This document shows positions 22,059-33,380 of a DNA stretch of 64,000 bases, piece by piece. A program made the position numbers and the translations under genes. The notes beneath the pieces were generated by a model. It had not been told where the DNA came from. It made no database searches and was given only the letters and a program-made list of their open reading frames with translations. Every line of letters begins with the position of its first letter. The stretch's first letter is position 1. This stretch comes from Collybia mongolica. Taxonomy: Eukaryota; Basidiomycota; Agaricomycetes; Agaricales; Clitocybaceae. The DNA lies in the NCBI GenBank assembly GCA_013420905.1, contig JAAXNY010000001.1, forward strand, positions 3,348,001-3,412,000, given 5' to 3'.

Positions 22059-25014
22059 CTAGTTCAGTTTCAGTTTTTTTGTCCGTTTGTGGCTATCAGT
22101 GTAAAATTTGCGCTTTCCTGTAACAGCTAGAGGCTTTTCCAAAAGCTCCAGAAAGTCCACTGGAGAAAGCTTTCTTGTAAGTTGTTTGATGAAATTCATG
22201 TTTAGTGAAGCAATAGGATGACCATCATTGTCAGGGTCTTCCTCAAGACACCTCTTGAGATTCGTTTTGGCGGGAAAAGAAGCGATTACACGTAACAAAC
22301 TGTATTTTCCAGCATCCATGCGGTGGTGTGGTAGCGCATCCAGCCGGCCCAATGTGCTTTCCACAAGATCAGGGTCAGTCGTGGGTGAAAATCGCTTCCC
22401 CTCCTTTCGAAAGTATAACCCATGAGACAGGGGAACCGACAGCAATGAGTACTCTCACCTTATCGACGAAATACTGGGATGGCGTCACACTTCGCATAGC
22501 ACGTCGTAAGAAAATTCTTGAAAGCAGCCCGTTTTTTCCCAGAGAATATTTGGCTTGTAAAGCAACCCATATGCATGACCCATTGGTCAATTTTAAGATG
22601 AAAAGCAGATCTGGACCCATGGATGTGTGAGGAAAGCACAAAGGGGCATGGACACGATGTTCAAGCCAAGCTGACGTTTCTTCAATTGTTTTGGAATTAA
22701 TTCCCAGAGCCACAGAAGGCCCTGAAAATTTTGAATAACGAACTGAACCTGCCTCAATGTCATGAAGTTCAGTGTGATATAACCCGACAAGTTGCGCTTC
22801 TTCATTGGCCCAAGGTGGCGGCGTACCGCCGAAGGTGAAGACTTCGTTGAGGCGGCGCCTTCCCGAGAATGCAAGGTTGAGAGTGAATGCAACGAAGTTC
22901 TCAAAGCCATTAGACTTTGGTTCGTGAAGATGGATCTGTTTTGCAAAGAATTTGTAGCTTGACCGATAATATTCATCAGTCCAGCGTGTAGCAGCAAGCA
23001 GAACCAATGGCTCATCGACGGCTACTTTGTTTGTGTCCGAGTCGGTGAAGCGAGCGAAGCCGTACTCCACAAATGTGGCCTCGTCCTTTCCCAAACTGCC
23101 AGGGAGGGTGGATCTCATGAGGTAATGGGTTGTGATCTGATGGATAGTAGCAATCATATCATTATCTGAAAGAAAAGCGATTAGCAAGCAAACCCTAGCC
23201 CTTAATTGGAGTTCACAAACTTTTAGTAAGTTTATGAAAATCTAGCTTATAACGTGATGATATATTTGCTGGTCCGAGGCCTTCTGCCTGAACAAATTCC
23301 AAAGCATCAGTGGGATTAAACTGCGCAAACTGCTGTATGTAGGCGTTAAGCAAGGTATGAGGCCTTTGGAAACCACTATTCAAGAGCTCTGCTATAAATC
23401 CTGCGGTGAAACGGTGCCTGGCAATGGAGAGCATCAGAAGGGACACTGCTCAAAAGCAAGAGAACGACCTTCCGTGCAACCAATAACCCATGCGTTCTAA
23501 CAAACGTTTTCCCGATGTGCTCCGGGCAAGAGATGGAGGAAGGTACTTCAGAATATATTTGCGCTGAACTTGAATGTTATCGAATGCACCAGTATCAGAG
23601 CACCAGCGATACTTGGAATCCTTCATTATGGCTGATGACATTGCTTGATCGACAACTTCTTTGGATATCCCTGTCCCAGCAACCACCATGAAGACGCCTT
23701 GACCAAATGATTGACCCTCCCAAGCCCTGACGATCTCTCTCAGAACTGGACGGTGTGCATTACTGTGATCTGATCTAAAAGCAGAGCAATGCTGCGTCGC
23801 CGCATACTGGGCCTCGTCGAGAACACAGAAGAAAGGTGTATTCGTTGCACAAATCGATTGTGCAGTTAAGTTTTCGACGTCAACACCCTCACATGAACAC
23901 AACTTGCGCACCCGGGCCAGTAGAGCTTTTGTGTTGGTATTTATATAAGCGTTGGTAGTCATGGAAAGCTTTCCCACCAGATGATCAAATACATCCCAGA
24001 TTTGGGGGTGTAAGAGAGAGGGCTGAAGTTGGAGGAGCAACCAACGTTGCTTGTATAGGTCCTGTGGGTCGCTTTTCTTCTTGACTCGATTCATTGTTCT
24101 GGCAAATAGATCGAATATTATCAGGCGAGCAAGAAATATTTGACCGAAAATACGTTCGGCGTTGTCCCGATTGATTTTGAGAGTGGACTCATACTGGAGA
24201 GAATCGGGTTGTGGTAGTGTCGTACGGAATTGGGCAGAGTCAGGGAGGTATGTCCGAATGCTATTCTGTACATCACTGGAACCTAGAAGGCTCGAATCGA
24301 CAAGTGAGGTGAAGTAAAAACCCCAGTAGTTGCAGAGTCCCTCGAAAAGCAATCTCGATTTACCGGAACCAGAAGTGTTGACAAGAAAACTAAGCAAGGA
24401 TCAGCCTTGCTACACTCCGGAGTTGGATTGGTACTTAACGTGTGATTATTAGGCATGAATATGTTACTTATACGAGCGGCAAGAGTAGGGTTTTCCTTGA
24501 AACGACCCAAGTCATGGAGAAGAACACTTGGTTTTCCCTTTAAGAACGGGATATGGAGTTGTTTAATATGTTCAGCTGTCGTGTCGGTCATGGAGCCAGT
24601 TTGAGGAGACCAGAATGGTAAACATATCTCCCCCGAGACCAGTTTGACCATAGCAGGTTGGATTTGGCTCAGAAACTCGTTAATTTCAGAAGAGATCGTG
24701 GAATCCTTGATGGATAATGCAGGAAGCCCATCTGATATACATATAAAGACGTTGGAGGTTGTAGCAGTACAGAAAAACTTACCCCAGTTCCTCACGACAT
24801 CATACGCTCGTTGCTCGTGTGCGTTTTTCAGAGCTTGATATAGTCTTGCATCGTTCGAAAGTGCGTCAATGCACGTTTGGAGCTTAGAGTAGTGAGGATG
24901 TAAGGTCCTCCATATGTACCAAAGTACATAAGAGGCCTCTTCAAGGATTTCTATGTCGAATTTCGAACCAAGGGAGTAGATGGTGAGGTCAGATTCAGAG
25001 GGCGACGGTGACAT
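22059..25014 (-). CDS. crinkler-like P-loop NTPase with C-terminal PD-(D/E)xK nuclease-like domain
   Basis: About 800 residues in five main exons, with every junction restoring the frame. An N-terminal helical part of some 220 residues leads to a Walker A loop, NTSGSGKSRLLFEGL, just after an intron. The Walker B stretch is PFFCVLDEAQYAA, and VFMVVAGTGIS follows. The C-terminal third has GPDLLFILKL and WVALQAKYSL, spaced like the Asp and (Q/E)xK of restriction-type nucleases. The tail (KRKFYTDSHKRTKKLKLN) is a basic nuclear-localisation-like signal. This architecture matches the crinkler/CR-effector class found in oomycetes and expanded in mushrooms. The host function is unknown, and the assignment rests on motifs only. 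Confidence 0.72.
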
Positions 25015-25521
25015 GAACTAATAGGCGGCTCAATTCTTTCAAGCACTCCGGAATGTATGAGGTATCTTTGTAAACTAATTTCTATCCCGGCTGGGAAATT
25101 TTTTGGGTTGGGTTGACATGAACTGTCATTCTCATGCTCAGGGCGACCGGCGACTTCCGCTTACTTGAAAGAAGTAGTTGGTAGGGTTAAAATATGCTAT
25201 TAGGGATCCAGGAGAAAGCTGACGGTGCTACACAGCGCGGCCTTAAGATAAAATGTAGTTGAGACGAATGAAGATGTTATTGAGAAGAGGTAGGAGAGGG
25301 CAGGATTCAACCGCGGCGCGGACTTTGAATTAACAATCGGAATGTTATTTCGACGTCGTTCAATTTATCCAACATCGATTATATGGTGTTTAACGATCTT
25401 GTGTGTAAAATAGGTGGAAGGGTCAGTACTTTTTGAAAAGCCATGAGCATTTCATAAAATGATGCGATATACTCACTTTTTGGTCTCACATATCAGCTTG
25501 CTCCTATCTAATTTGGCTGTC
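25015..25521. other. divergent upstream region
   Basis: About 500 bases between the crinkler-like gene and the decayed finger-array gene. No motif or gene is recognised. Confidence 0.4.
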
Positions 25522-28500
25522 ATGGAAGTCAACGATTCAACGCGATTTCGACTCGGCAGCATTCCTTTAAAGATACCGCAGGCGAGAACATGCTCACAGG
25601 ACCAGTGCACCGATGCACTACCCCCAAAATACCCAAGTGATACTTGTGAAAAATGTACGACGCGCTCAATCAGCTCTCCAATGAAGAGAAAGAACTACCT
25701 GGATGTTCCTGCACCCATGACAACAGATGCTTCTTTAATCTTGCCTCCGATTCAGATATTGTCGAACAGGCCGCTGGGACCTTGGAGGCCACTTGTGTGT
25801 ACTTGATTTTGTGGCACACTTCGTCCGCTTATCTTCCATCTGATATAGATAGGGTCATGCGAGAAAGTTGAGAGTATCACAAGAAGTAATCATATGATTG
25901 GGTTTGTGAGTTTGCTGTCCTATGATATATTCTGCTCTCAGTTGCCTCAGCCTTTCTGATTTTGACTGTCATTTGCTTTTCTGATTGTACACATTGAATG
26001 TTAGCGACACCCACTACATATCCACTACCCGCGTCCAGTTACTCGAAGACAATTGGTAGGTCTTCTTCGAGTTTCTTTTGATTTCGTCATACATAAACTG
26101 TTCTCAATCGCGTACCCCTCAGAATCTTGACTGATCGACTATTTAGATGCACGTTCACGGAGAACAAACTCGTCCTCCACAGCTGTCACCGCCGCACCCT
26201 CCCCAACCCCCCGTTAATCGACGATCAATATATACTACTATACCTACACAGCCGGCGTTGCCACACTTCAATCCTCGAGGAGAACTCATCCAACCGTTCC
26301 CACCCCGCGAAGTGGTTTCATTCCACTACACTCAACCTATAGTAAGCTGATCTTTTTTCTTTAAAGGTTTCTTCTTGCCCACTTCCCGTCGAGTATCCAA
26401 CATACCCTATGCGAGCTCACCACAATATACGCATTTGTGCGCGAGTTGGCTGTGGTGCTCTTATTTCCTCCATCCATTCGTCGGATGTCTGCGACTGCTG
26501 CTCTGCCATTTTTTCCAGCACTCTAACGCCCACTCTTGAGAGATTGAGCCCCTTGGAGCGATCCCATACTTCCATATTTCCCAATCCATCAAATCTGGCA
26601 GGGCCGATGCCCTCTCGATCTAAAGGGCTAGATGTTGCTAATGCTTTCAACGCCTCGGTAGATATTTCTGCTCCTGCTGTTCAATATCTTGACTAAACCC
26701 TACCTTCAGAAGACTGTGAACGGGTTTCCTGATCGTAAAGATGACGATATGGAGGGCATTGAGTTCATGTATCCCGAGGAGGTACTACATAATCGATATA
26801 TTTGGGCTTCTCATAAACCCTGCTTTACAGCCCCCAGAAGATAAACCGGAACGAAACCCTCCACGCCCAGAACCTCCTAGATCCCTTGCAAATGCCACTT
26901 GTAACTCTACATCTCGTCATACATCCCTTCACGTAAGTAAAAAATACTCCGATGATTCGCATACCACAACTTATCAATCAAGGCGTCTTCACGTGCTTTC
27001 ATAGCCCAGTCGTGTATGTAAGACTGTGAGGTGCCAAAATCTCCTTGAACGCGATTCAGCGACCGCAAGGTGCTTTGGTTGCATTCTGAAGGACTGGAAA
27101 TCAAGGGATAGTATTGCAAAAAGTGATGGGGAAAGGAAGAAGAAAACAGTAACATGGTCCGAGTTGGTCAGTGTTCGTGTTGACGGAGAGGAAGACGCAT
27201 CTATTCCTCTTCGACGATCACCTGCATTGGAAGGAGCCATTGATGTGAATCAAGGGGTAAATGACAGTAGCAAAGACGAGTTGTCAAACACCACTGTCTC
27301 GAATCAGCATCCTCCAGCCGAAAATTTTGGACAGAAAACGCAGCGGTTGACTATTCGCATCGCTCTCTCCGCTCGTCTACGCTCCCAACTAACAAAGGCT
27401 GCCTCCAGTGAAACCTCACACGGCGGTCAATCCACAACCATCCATTCCTAATTTACTGAGGAACAGCTGCTTGTCAAAACTGATGCTGCTATTACTGGTT
27501 GGGACAGCGACCTGAGTGACCTTTCCAGTTCGCCTGGTGAAGAAAAGGGGTTGGAAATGGAGTCATCATTCGATTCCGATCAACCGGTCCGCTCATGAAA
27601 CTTCATAGCTTTATTTTGACTAATCAAATTATCCTCTTTGAAGAAATCCAGTGGCCTCAAGATTCGCCTGCCTGCACGTCCTGCCACCCGAAAGGTTGAC
27701 GATCAGATTTGTTCCGTCAAAAAATGCCAGAGGTCTCTACCTGCTGAATATCAATAGAAACCCTGTGTCTCTTGTCAAACACATCACCGAAAGTATCAAC
27801 GTCGACGCGAAGGATTACAAAGTACCCATCCTCATCCTTATCTCGACATTGAAGTTCAGGACTATGCTACGGCAACAAGCTCGCTCAATGTTTACAGATT
27901 GCCTGCCTTTATACACAGACCATTCAACTACACACTGATAGGCGACCTCCGTCCCACCCTCCGACATACATTCTCATCCTATTGCTACAGGTGTACGACT
28001 TTGCGACATCAGAGGTTGTGTGCATATTATCCCCTCAATTGCCGATCACCGTTGGAAAATATGCGAATCGTGCCGTGTTCACAGGAAAGCACACAATAGA
28101 CAAAGGAAAGAAGCCAAAACCAAGGAGATAACCGAACCCATGTCGTCTTGGACGGTAAAGGCTGACATGGCTGATGACGACTGTAGCAATGATTCTGATG
28201 ATAATTTTCCAGTTCGTTCCTGCTTCATCCGACGCAAATTCACTTATCTCCCGGGTTTGCAGATCGTATTCCTGGACGAAATGGAACTACATATAAAAGC
28301 ATCAAATAGGTGTTCTAGTCGGGACTGTGGGATCTTCTTAGATCCGTGTACACCAGGCATCGAATGCGCTCAGTGCTCAACCCGGAAACCCGGAGTGAAT
28401 CAAGTGGACATGGCCTCGCTGCCGCGCCGATCTCATCAATCAAGTAAGGAAGCAAAACATAAACAGAGATATCATCAAAACCATATCATTGGAGTCCGTG

Positions 28501-29249
28501 TAACGCTCCATCATTTTTTTCCCCTCAGTGCTCAACCCGGAAACCCGGAGTGAATCAAGTGGACATGGCCTCGCTGCCGCGCCGATCTCATCAATCAAGT
28601 AAGGAAGCAAAACATAAACAGAGATATCATCAAAACCATATCATTGGAGTCCGTGTAACGCTCCATCATTTTTTTCCCAACTGACGAAGCCCAGGCTGCC
28701 AGATTTTCGACATGGACACAATACAAGTGCTTGTCGGCCCTTCTGTCAGATTTAACGTCTTGACTATCTCAATTTCTAGAAGCACAAACATAATTTTTGT
28801 CCTTGACTGCAGCTGGCCGGAGGCGGCCACAGCCAGCAGCGTTCTTTGCATTTGATGGGGAGTTTTCAGTTGTTTCTTTAGATTTCGGCATCACACAGAG
28901 GAGAGAGGAGATCAATCGGGGCACGCTGAAGTTGAAAGAGGAGATTGAAGAATTCGGAGATTTACGCTCCAAGTATGTTATCCCGGTTACGACTTTGTGT
29001 TTTTACTCAAACTTGACCCACGTCAGCTCTACGAACTGGGTCTCAGTAGTTGGGGGAGCCATTGTCAGGAGGTTCACCTGCATACATGAAACTTCGGCAA
29101 TGTTACCAGAGAAAGCTCTTTGGCAGCATGCCTTGAAAATCCACCCTGAGAGTATGCAGGGCGAACTTGAGATCATTGTTATGGCAGATCGATCTCATGG
29201 CTTTTTTCCCGGCCAAAGGACGATTGTTCGATTTCGGCTCGTTGGATAA
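25522..29249 (+). pseudogene. decayed multi-finger gene with at least six C-x4-C-x12-C-x2-C units
   Basis: Split open frames share one recurrent motif, C-x4-C, about 12 residues, C-x2-C. Copies lie near 25585, 26427, 27016, 27710, 28005 (spacer 14) and 28315, for example CSQDQC...CEKC and CKTVRC...CFGC. Between fingers lie Ser/Pro-rich stretches and an acidic block (GWDSDLSDLSSS). The C-terminal exon (to 29249) is well formed, with FFAFDGEFSVVSLDFGI and ADRSHGFFPGQRTIVRFRLVG. Two in-frame stops (TAA 27449-27451, TAG 27755-27757, the latter inside finger four) and a 155-bp tandem duplication argue for decay. Start and exon borders are approximate. No known function; zinc binding is inferred. 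Confidence 0.55.
28369..28678. repeat. 155-bp perfect or near-perfect tandem duplication
   Basis: The unit starting CTCAGTGCTCAACCC and ending ATTTTTTTCCC occurs at 28369-28523 and again at 28524-28678 with no difference noticed. It begins inside the last Cys finger (at the codons for QCSTRKPG) and includes the following intron-like T-run. The lack of divergence suggests a recent event. Confidence 0.88.
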
Positions 29250-30078
29250 TTAAGCTATTTGGATAAAGTAGTAATCAGTTAGGCCTAATGCGCGTTGAAC
29301 GTTATCATTGAGCAGTGATTATGTTGATGACTGGCTTTAAGACGATCTATATCCACCGTCCGGTGGGAGTTTGGTGCGTGCACCTGTTTATAGGAGGAGG
29401 AAAAGGTGTATTACCAGCGCGGTCCCGTTGAGGAAGCTGGCGATATTGCCACATATTGAATAAACCGGCGAAGCTGTGGAACGAAAATGCATAACCGCGC
29501 AGCTGCCATTACTCGAGCCACATGAGTCAACCCACATCTCAAGCTGAGGCTAGGCAAAGAGTCTGAACGAAACCGTGACGGAGTAATCAAATCAAAATCG
29601 AACATACATGCATTCGAATTCTGTGGGGCATCCGCGTAGGAATCGGTTTATGTATCGTGTTTGAGGAGGAATTTTTTTTTCTGAAGACTTCAATCACGTG
29701 CACCACTCACGCACTGGCGTACGTCCACAGGCCTCGAGGTGACCCCCATGAGGCAACATGCCTGCATACCACTGCCACATTTGACTGTTCGCTTTACGTC
29801 GGCGTGTCCTCTAAATGCAACGTGGATCTAGCAAGTATACAGCCAATTTCGGTCGGTTTTGGGGCGAAACCTTTTATCTCAAATCATGTTATGGTGACCT
29901 CGTTGCGTTCTTTTCAAATTAAAAAGGTGTACGAATGTTCAACGCGTGTTTCATGACCATAGTGTCATCGTTGTGCAATGTGTCCTGGCGTCTGCGGTTT
30001 CATGCTTAAATACTGAGTTAGTGTGACTGTTTCCTTCATTACTACCTTCTACACCTATCACGGTAACTAAAATACGTC
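29250..30078. other. intergenic region
   Basis: About 830 bases without a supported gene. The last 100 bases should hold the promoter of the helical protein gene; GCTTAAATACTG near 30003 is a possible weak TATA-like site. Confidence 0.4.
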
Positions 30079-31265
30079 ATGGCCCAGTCGATTCTTTCAC
30101 CAGGTGTGGCAGGCTTTGACTCTCTCAATCTGCAATACCTGGGAAAGGCGACAATCAAGACCTTTGACCGTCTGGTCCCGTTTTCGCGGCTCGAGAACCT
30201 GTACGTGATGAATGGCCTCTGTACCCGAATTTCTACAAGTCCACTTAACACACAACCTACAGATCCTCAGTTGAAAGTGCACCTATCGTTACCAAAATCG
30301 TCAACAGACTCCAAACCTATATCCAAGCCATCGAGTCAAGTATCCTCGCCGTGGAGGTTGCTCACAGAATAAGCATCAATGCCGCAGCTTTATGCAAGTT
30401 GGTCGAAGTGGAAATTCCAGAAGAAAAGTCATCTCTGGACAAAGGAAAATACTTGTCAGACCTTCTAATCCTCGCCGGCGATGCGTACGTGAAGGCTGAT
30501 CAGGCGAGTGCTGTGTTTCGACAAGCGGAACAAGATCTATTCAAGGTACGCCCCTGACTATTCTTCCATGCAAGAGACGGACTTTACATCGTCTGGGACA
30601 GATTGCGGCCACTACGAAAGGTCTCATGACAATTGTTCAAGTACCTGCGGACCCAGCCCATCGTGAGTTTAAACACCCATAATCCAATGGGTTTTCCGAG
30701 CTTATCATTACTTTCTATCAGCTAAAACGCTCCAAAAAACTCTGCAAGATGTCGGATCGGATCTCGTCGCCAATCTGGGTCTCCTTACCGACTTTTACAA
30801 ACAACTATCTGAACTCACGAACTGGTGTCGCTGGGTGAAGGCAGAGCTATCGGCGGCGAAGGGATCGTTGGCCACTGGCGTTGTTCCGGCTTTGGATGGA
30901 ACTGAGGAAGCAAATCATCTCCAGTTTATTAACACACACTGGAAAAAATTTCATGCCGATTCCCTGGTGTACTATAACCTGGTTTGTGGTTGTAATTCTG
31001 CGATCACGTGCATATCTTTACATGTTCTCGACAGATAGCAGACACACAAGACCAATATCCTGACCTCTTGTCTGAATCCAGGGCATCGTGGAGAACAGCC
31101 ATGGGCAAGGATATCAGTTTGGGAAAAGAACTGGAGGAAGGGAGAGTCCCGGCGGAACCGTTCGAATCAGCACCTAGTACCATGAAGAGATTGGCCAAAA
31201 GGACGTCAAATGTCATGCATGACGCTATCAAGCATATTCCCTGGTGTGGATGTTTTGGTCCATGA
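30079..31265 (+). CDS. uncharacterised mostly helical protein with Cys-rich C-terminus
   Basis: Four or five exons code about 300 residues. The first exon gives MAQSILSPGVAGFDSLNLQYLGKATIKTF, which splices to SSVESAPIVTKIVNRLQTY. Long amphipathic helices follow (ALCKLVEVEIPEEK, ASAVFRQAEQDLFK, LGLLTDFYKQLSELTNW), with no signal peptide or membrane segment. The protein ends in IKHIPWCGCFGP, whose two cysteines could be lipid-modified, although there is no CaaX box. I do not recognise the family. The shape is that of a helical-bundle protein; a membrane-active role is possible but unsupported. Exon joins at 30200, 30550, 30660 and 30980 look regular. Confidence 0.62.
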
Positions 31266-31648
31266 ATTCCTTGCTTTTTTCTTTTCTTTCTTTGGTCTTG
31301 CATTAGACGAGTCATTTATGTACAGTAAGTTATATTATATATGTCTTCTTCAGCTATAGTCGTTGCAATGACGTGTTTTGATAACAATCGAATTGCAAGG
31401 ATTTTCTTCCTTCAGGATTGCCTGGTTTTGGTTGCGAGCGCCGTCAACATCTTCCGTCCTGGCTGTCATCAACGTACTCAACGACAAGCATCATGAATCG
31501 AATGTGGAAATATGAATATTGGAGAAGCTGTGTGCCATGATGGAAGCTATTTCTGTTACAACGTTCGATCACGCTGGCTCGTATAGAGCTTGACAGAATT
31601 CCCGAAAACCATTTAATCTGGGTGTTCCCCCCCATTGCCTCGTCTGAA
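31266..31648. other. intergenic region
   Basis: 383 bases between two genes on the plus strand. A TC-rich tract follows the upstream stop (31267-31295). No gene seen. Confidence 0.4.
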
Positions 31649-32659
31649 ATGTCCAGGTATTCAATTCCCTGGCTTCATGTCGACGAGTCTGCAGATACAA
31701 CATCCAAAAAATCGGCTGCCTCTACCAAAAAATCGACTGCGGGCTTCTTTTACCCTCCATTAACGCCTCCAGCAAGCTCATCAGCCCGAGATATGGCGGA
31801 ACCTCTCGTTCCACCCGCGCCCAACGTCGACCAGCCTCTACCCCCCCACCCATACCAAGTAGCTGGGTTGTATGATTATCACCCTCCGACCCACACTACC
31901 ACACCCAATTCACTTAGTACTCATCCACACCCGAGCCGCTTCACAAATGGGACTGTTACCTCGTCCTCGGACAGCAGCGGCGACAAGCCCACCGCAATCC
32001 AAAATACGTATGTGACACAGCATCAGCATCACCACTACCACCATCATCACTCACAACGTCCTCCCTCACCCGCGTCACCTCCTTCAAACTCCCAGGATCG
32101 AGGCATTATATCCAAACTTCGACCCCTCATTCTCCTTTTGGTATTCCTCCCTGTGCCACCCCTTCTATCTCTCATATACCTTGTTATTGGACATGCTCTC
32201 CTTCGTCGAGCCTCTTCCTCGTTAATACCCTGGTCTGCCCCGCTTCTCTCTTCAGCAAATGCCGGCGCGACGGGTGGCATTATCCTCGCCCTACCCCTCT
32301 TTCTTCTACTCTTTTTCATCCTATTCCCAGTTCCAAAAACATCTCCTACACGAGAAGCCCACGAGGACTTCTTCGACGACGAATCTCATGCCGGAAACTC
32401 TATAAGCGCAGGCAAGTCCATGGCGTATGCCACTTGCGTCATCTTGACACTTGCCGTAGGCGGTGCTGCTGGTCCCCTGGGTGTTACATGCCTTGTTGGC
32501 AATAGCAGGACTCCTGATATGTTGGCGTTGGATAAAGCAGCAATCGCTGGATTGGTAGGTGGTGCGGTTTTTTGGGCGGCAGTTGCGGTCTTTGCGGGTT
32601 TAGGCCTCATGGGGAAGCTCTTCTGGCACAAAGGACCAGTTCAGAAGGTGGATAGATAA
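31649..32659 (+). CDS. four-pass membrane protein with histidine tract, about 336 aa
   Basis: Single exon starting at the first in-frame ATG. The N-terminal 150 residues are disordered, Ser/Pro-rich, with a dense histidine run (QHQHHHYHHHHSQR) near residue 130. Four hydrophobic helices follow: PLILLLVFLPVPPLLSLIYL, ATGGIILALPLFLLLFFILF, TCVILTLAVGGAAGPLGVTC and IAGLVGGAVFWAAVAVFAGL. A short basic tail (KGPVQKVDR) closes it. No family is recognised. The histidine run could bind metal or simply be low-complexity sequence. It ends facing the convergent glycosidase gene. Confidence 0.68.
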   Translation: MSRYSIPWLHVDESADTTSKKSAASTKKSTAGFFYPPLTPPASSSARDMAEPLVPPAPNVDQPLPPHPYQVAGLYDYHPPTHTTTPNSLSTHPHPSRFTNGTVTSSSDSSGDKPTAIQNTYVTQHQHHHYHHHHSQRPPSPASPPSNSQDRGIISKLRPLILLLVFLPVPPLLSLIYLVIGHALLRRASSSLIPWSAPLLSSANAGATGGIILALPLFLLLFFILFPVPKTSPTREAHEDFFDDESHAGNSISAGKSMAYATCVILTLAVGGAAGPLGVTCLVGNSRTPDMLALDKAAIAGLVGGAVFWAAVAVFAGLGLMGKLFWHKGPVQKVDR

Positions 32660-33380
32660 AGAAAGGATTCTTTTTTGGACCTGTTGTTCTCGACCACCAG
32701 TGCGTCCACTTCATTACTGATTAAAATTTGGTCTGAAGGAGCCAAAACTTCAGACTTGTATATCCCTTGTACATGTACATGTATCCGACGACGTTCTAGC
32801 TCCTCGATATATCCATCCACCACTCCATCGGCCTTGACTATCTCTGTTTCCACATCACCTCGTTCATCGCTATTGCCTCACGACCATATTTATGTGATGT
32901 ACTGATCTACATTTTTATTTTGCTATTTACATGCCGTCAGTCTCATGCCTGCTCTGGACATCTTAGATGCTAGTATAGTATACGTTGCTCTTGAATTCCC
33001 TGTATTGTAACATGTGCCTTCAATATAACTGCATTGTACCGAACAGACCACCGCCATGCATAGTATTGCAACGTCCGATACTTTCTCTCTCAAATGAATA
33101 CTATCAACAAGTTATTCCCTCCCCACCGTATGCTAACCATTACAACGGGAGTATTCCTTCTTTTAAATCACCATGTCACATTCAGAAGGTCGGCGACGAT
33201 CGAAAGGATAGGCGTCAGAGTATTCAAAGAGGATATTCTATGACAGATACATGGCACTAAATGTCCTAACTACAACAAAGTCTGTATTACAGTATTAAAA
33301 TAAGTTGGACGGCATTGTGTGTAGATTCCGACCAAGCAATAAAAAGAAAAGGAGAAGACAAACCTCAAAAACCAAAGTGA
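32660..33380. other. convergent 3' region
   Basis: About 720 bases between two convergent stop codons. It includes a short alternating stretch (TGTACATGTACATGTA near 32769). No gene is supported. Confidence 0.45.

Noticed and set aside
28369..28678. Direct repeat considered as CRISPR or satellite
   Set aside because: Only two adjacent 155-bp units without spacers, in a eukaryotic genome; a simple tandem duplication explains it.
31150..31175. tRNA B-box-like sequence (CGTTCGAATCA)
   Set aside because: It lies inside a coding exon, with no A-box or cloverleaf around it.
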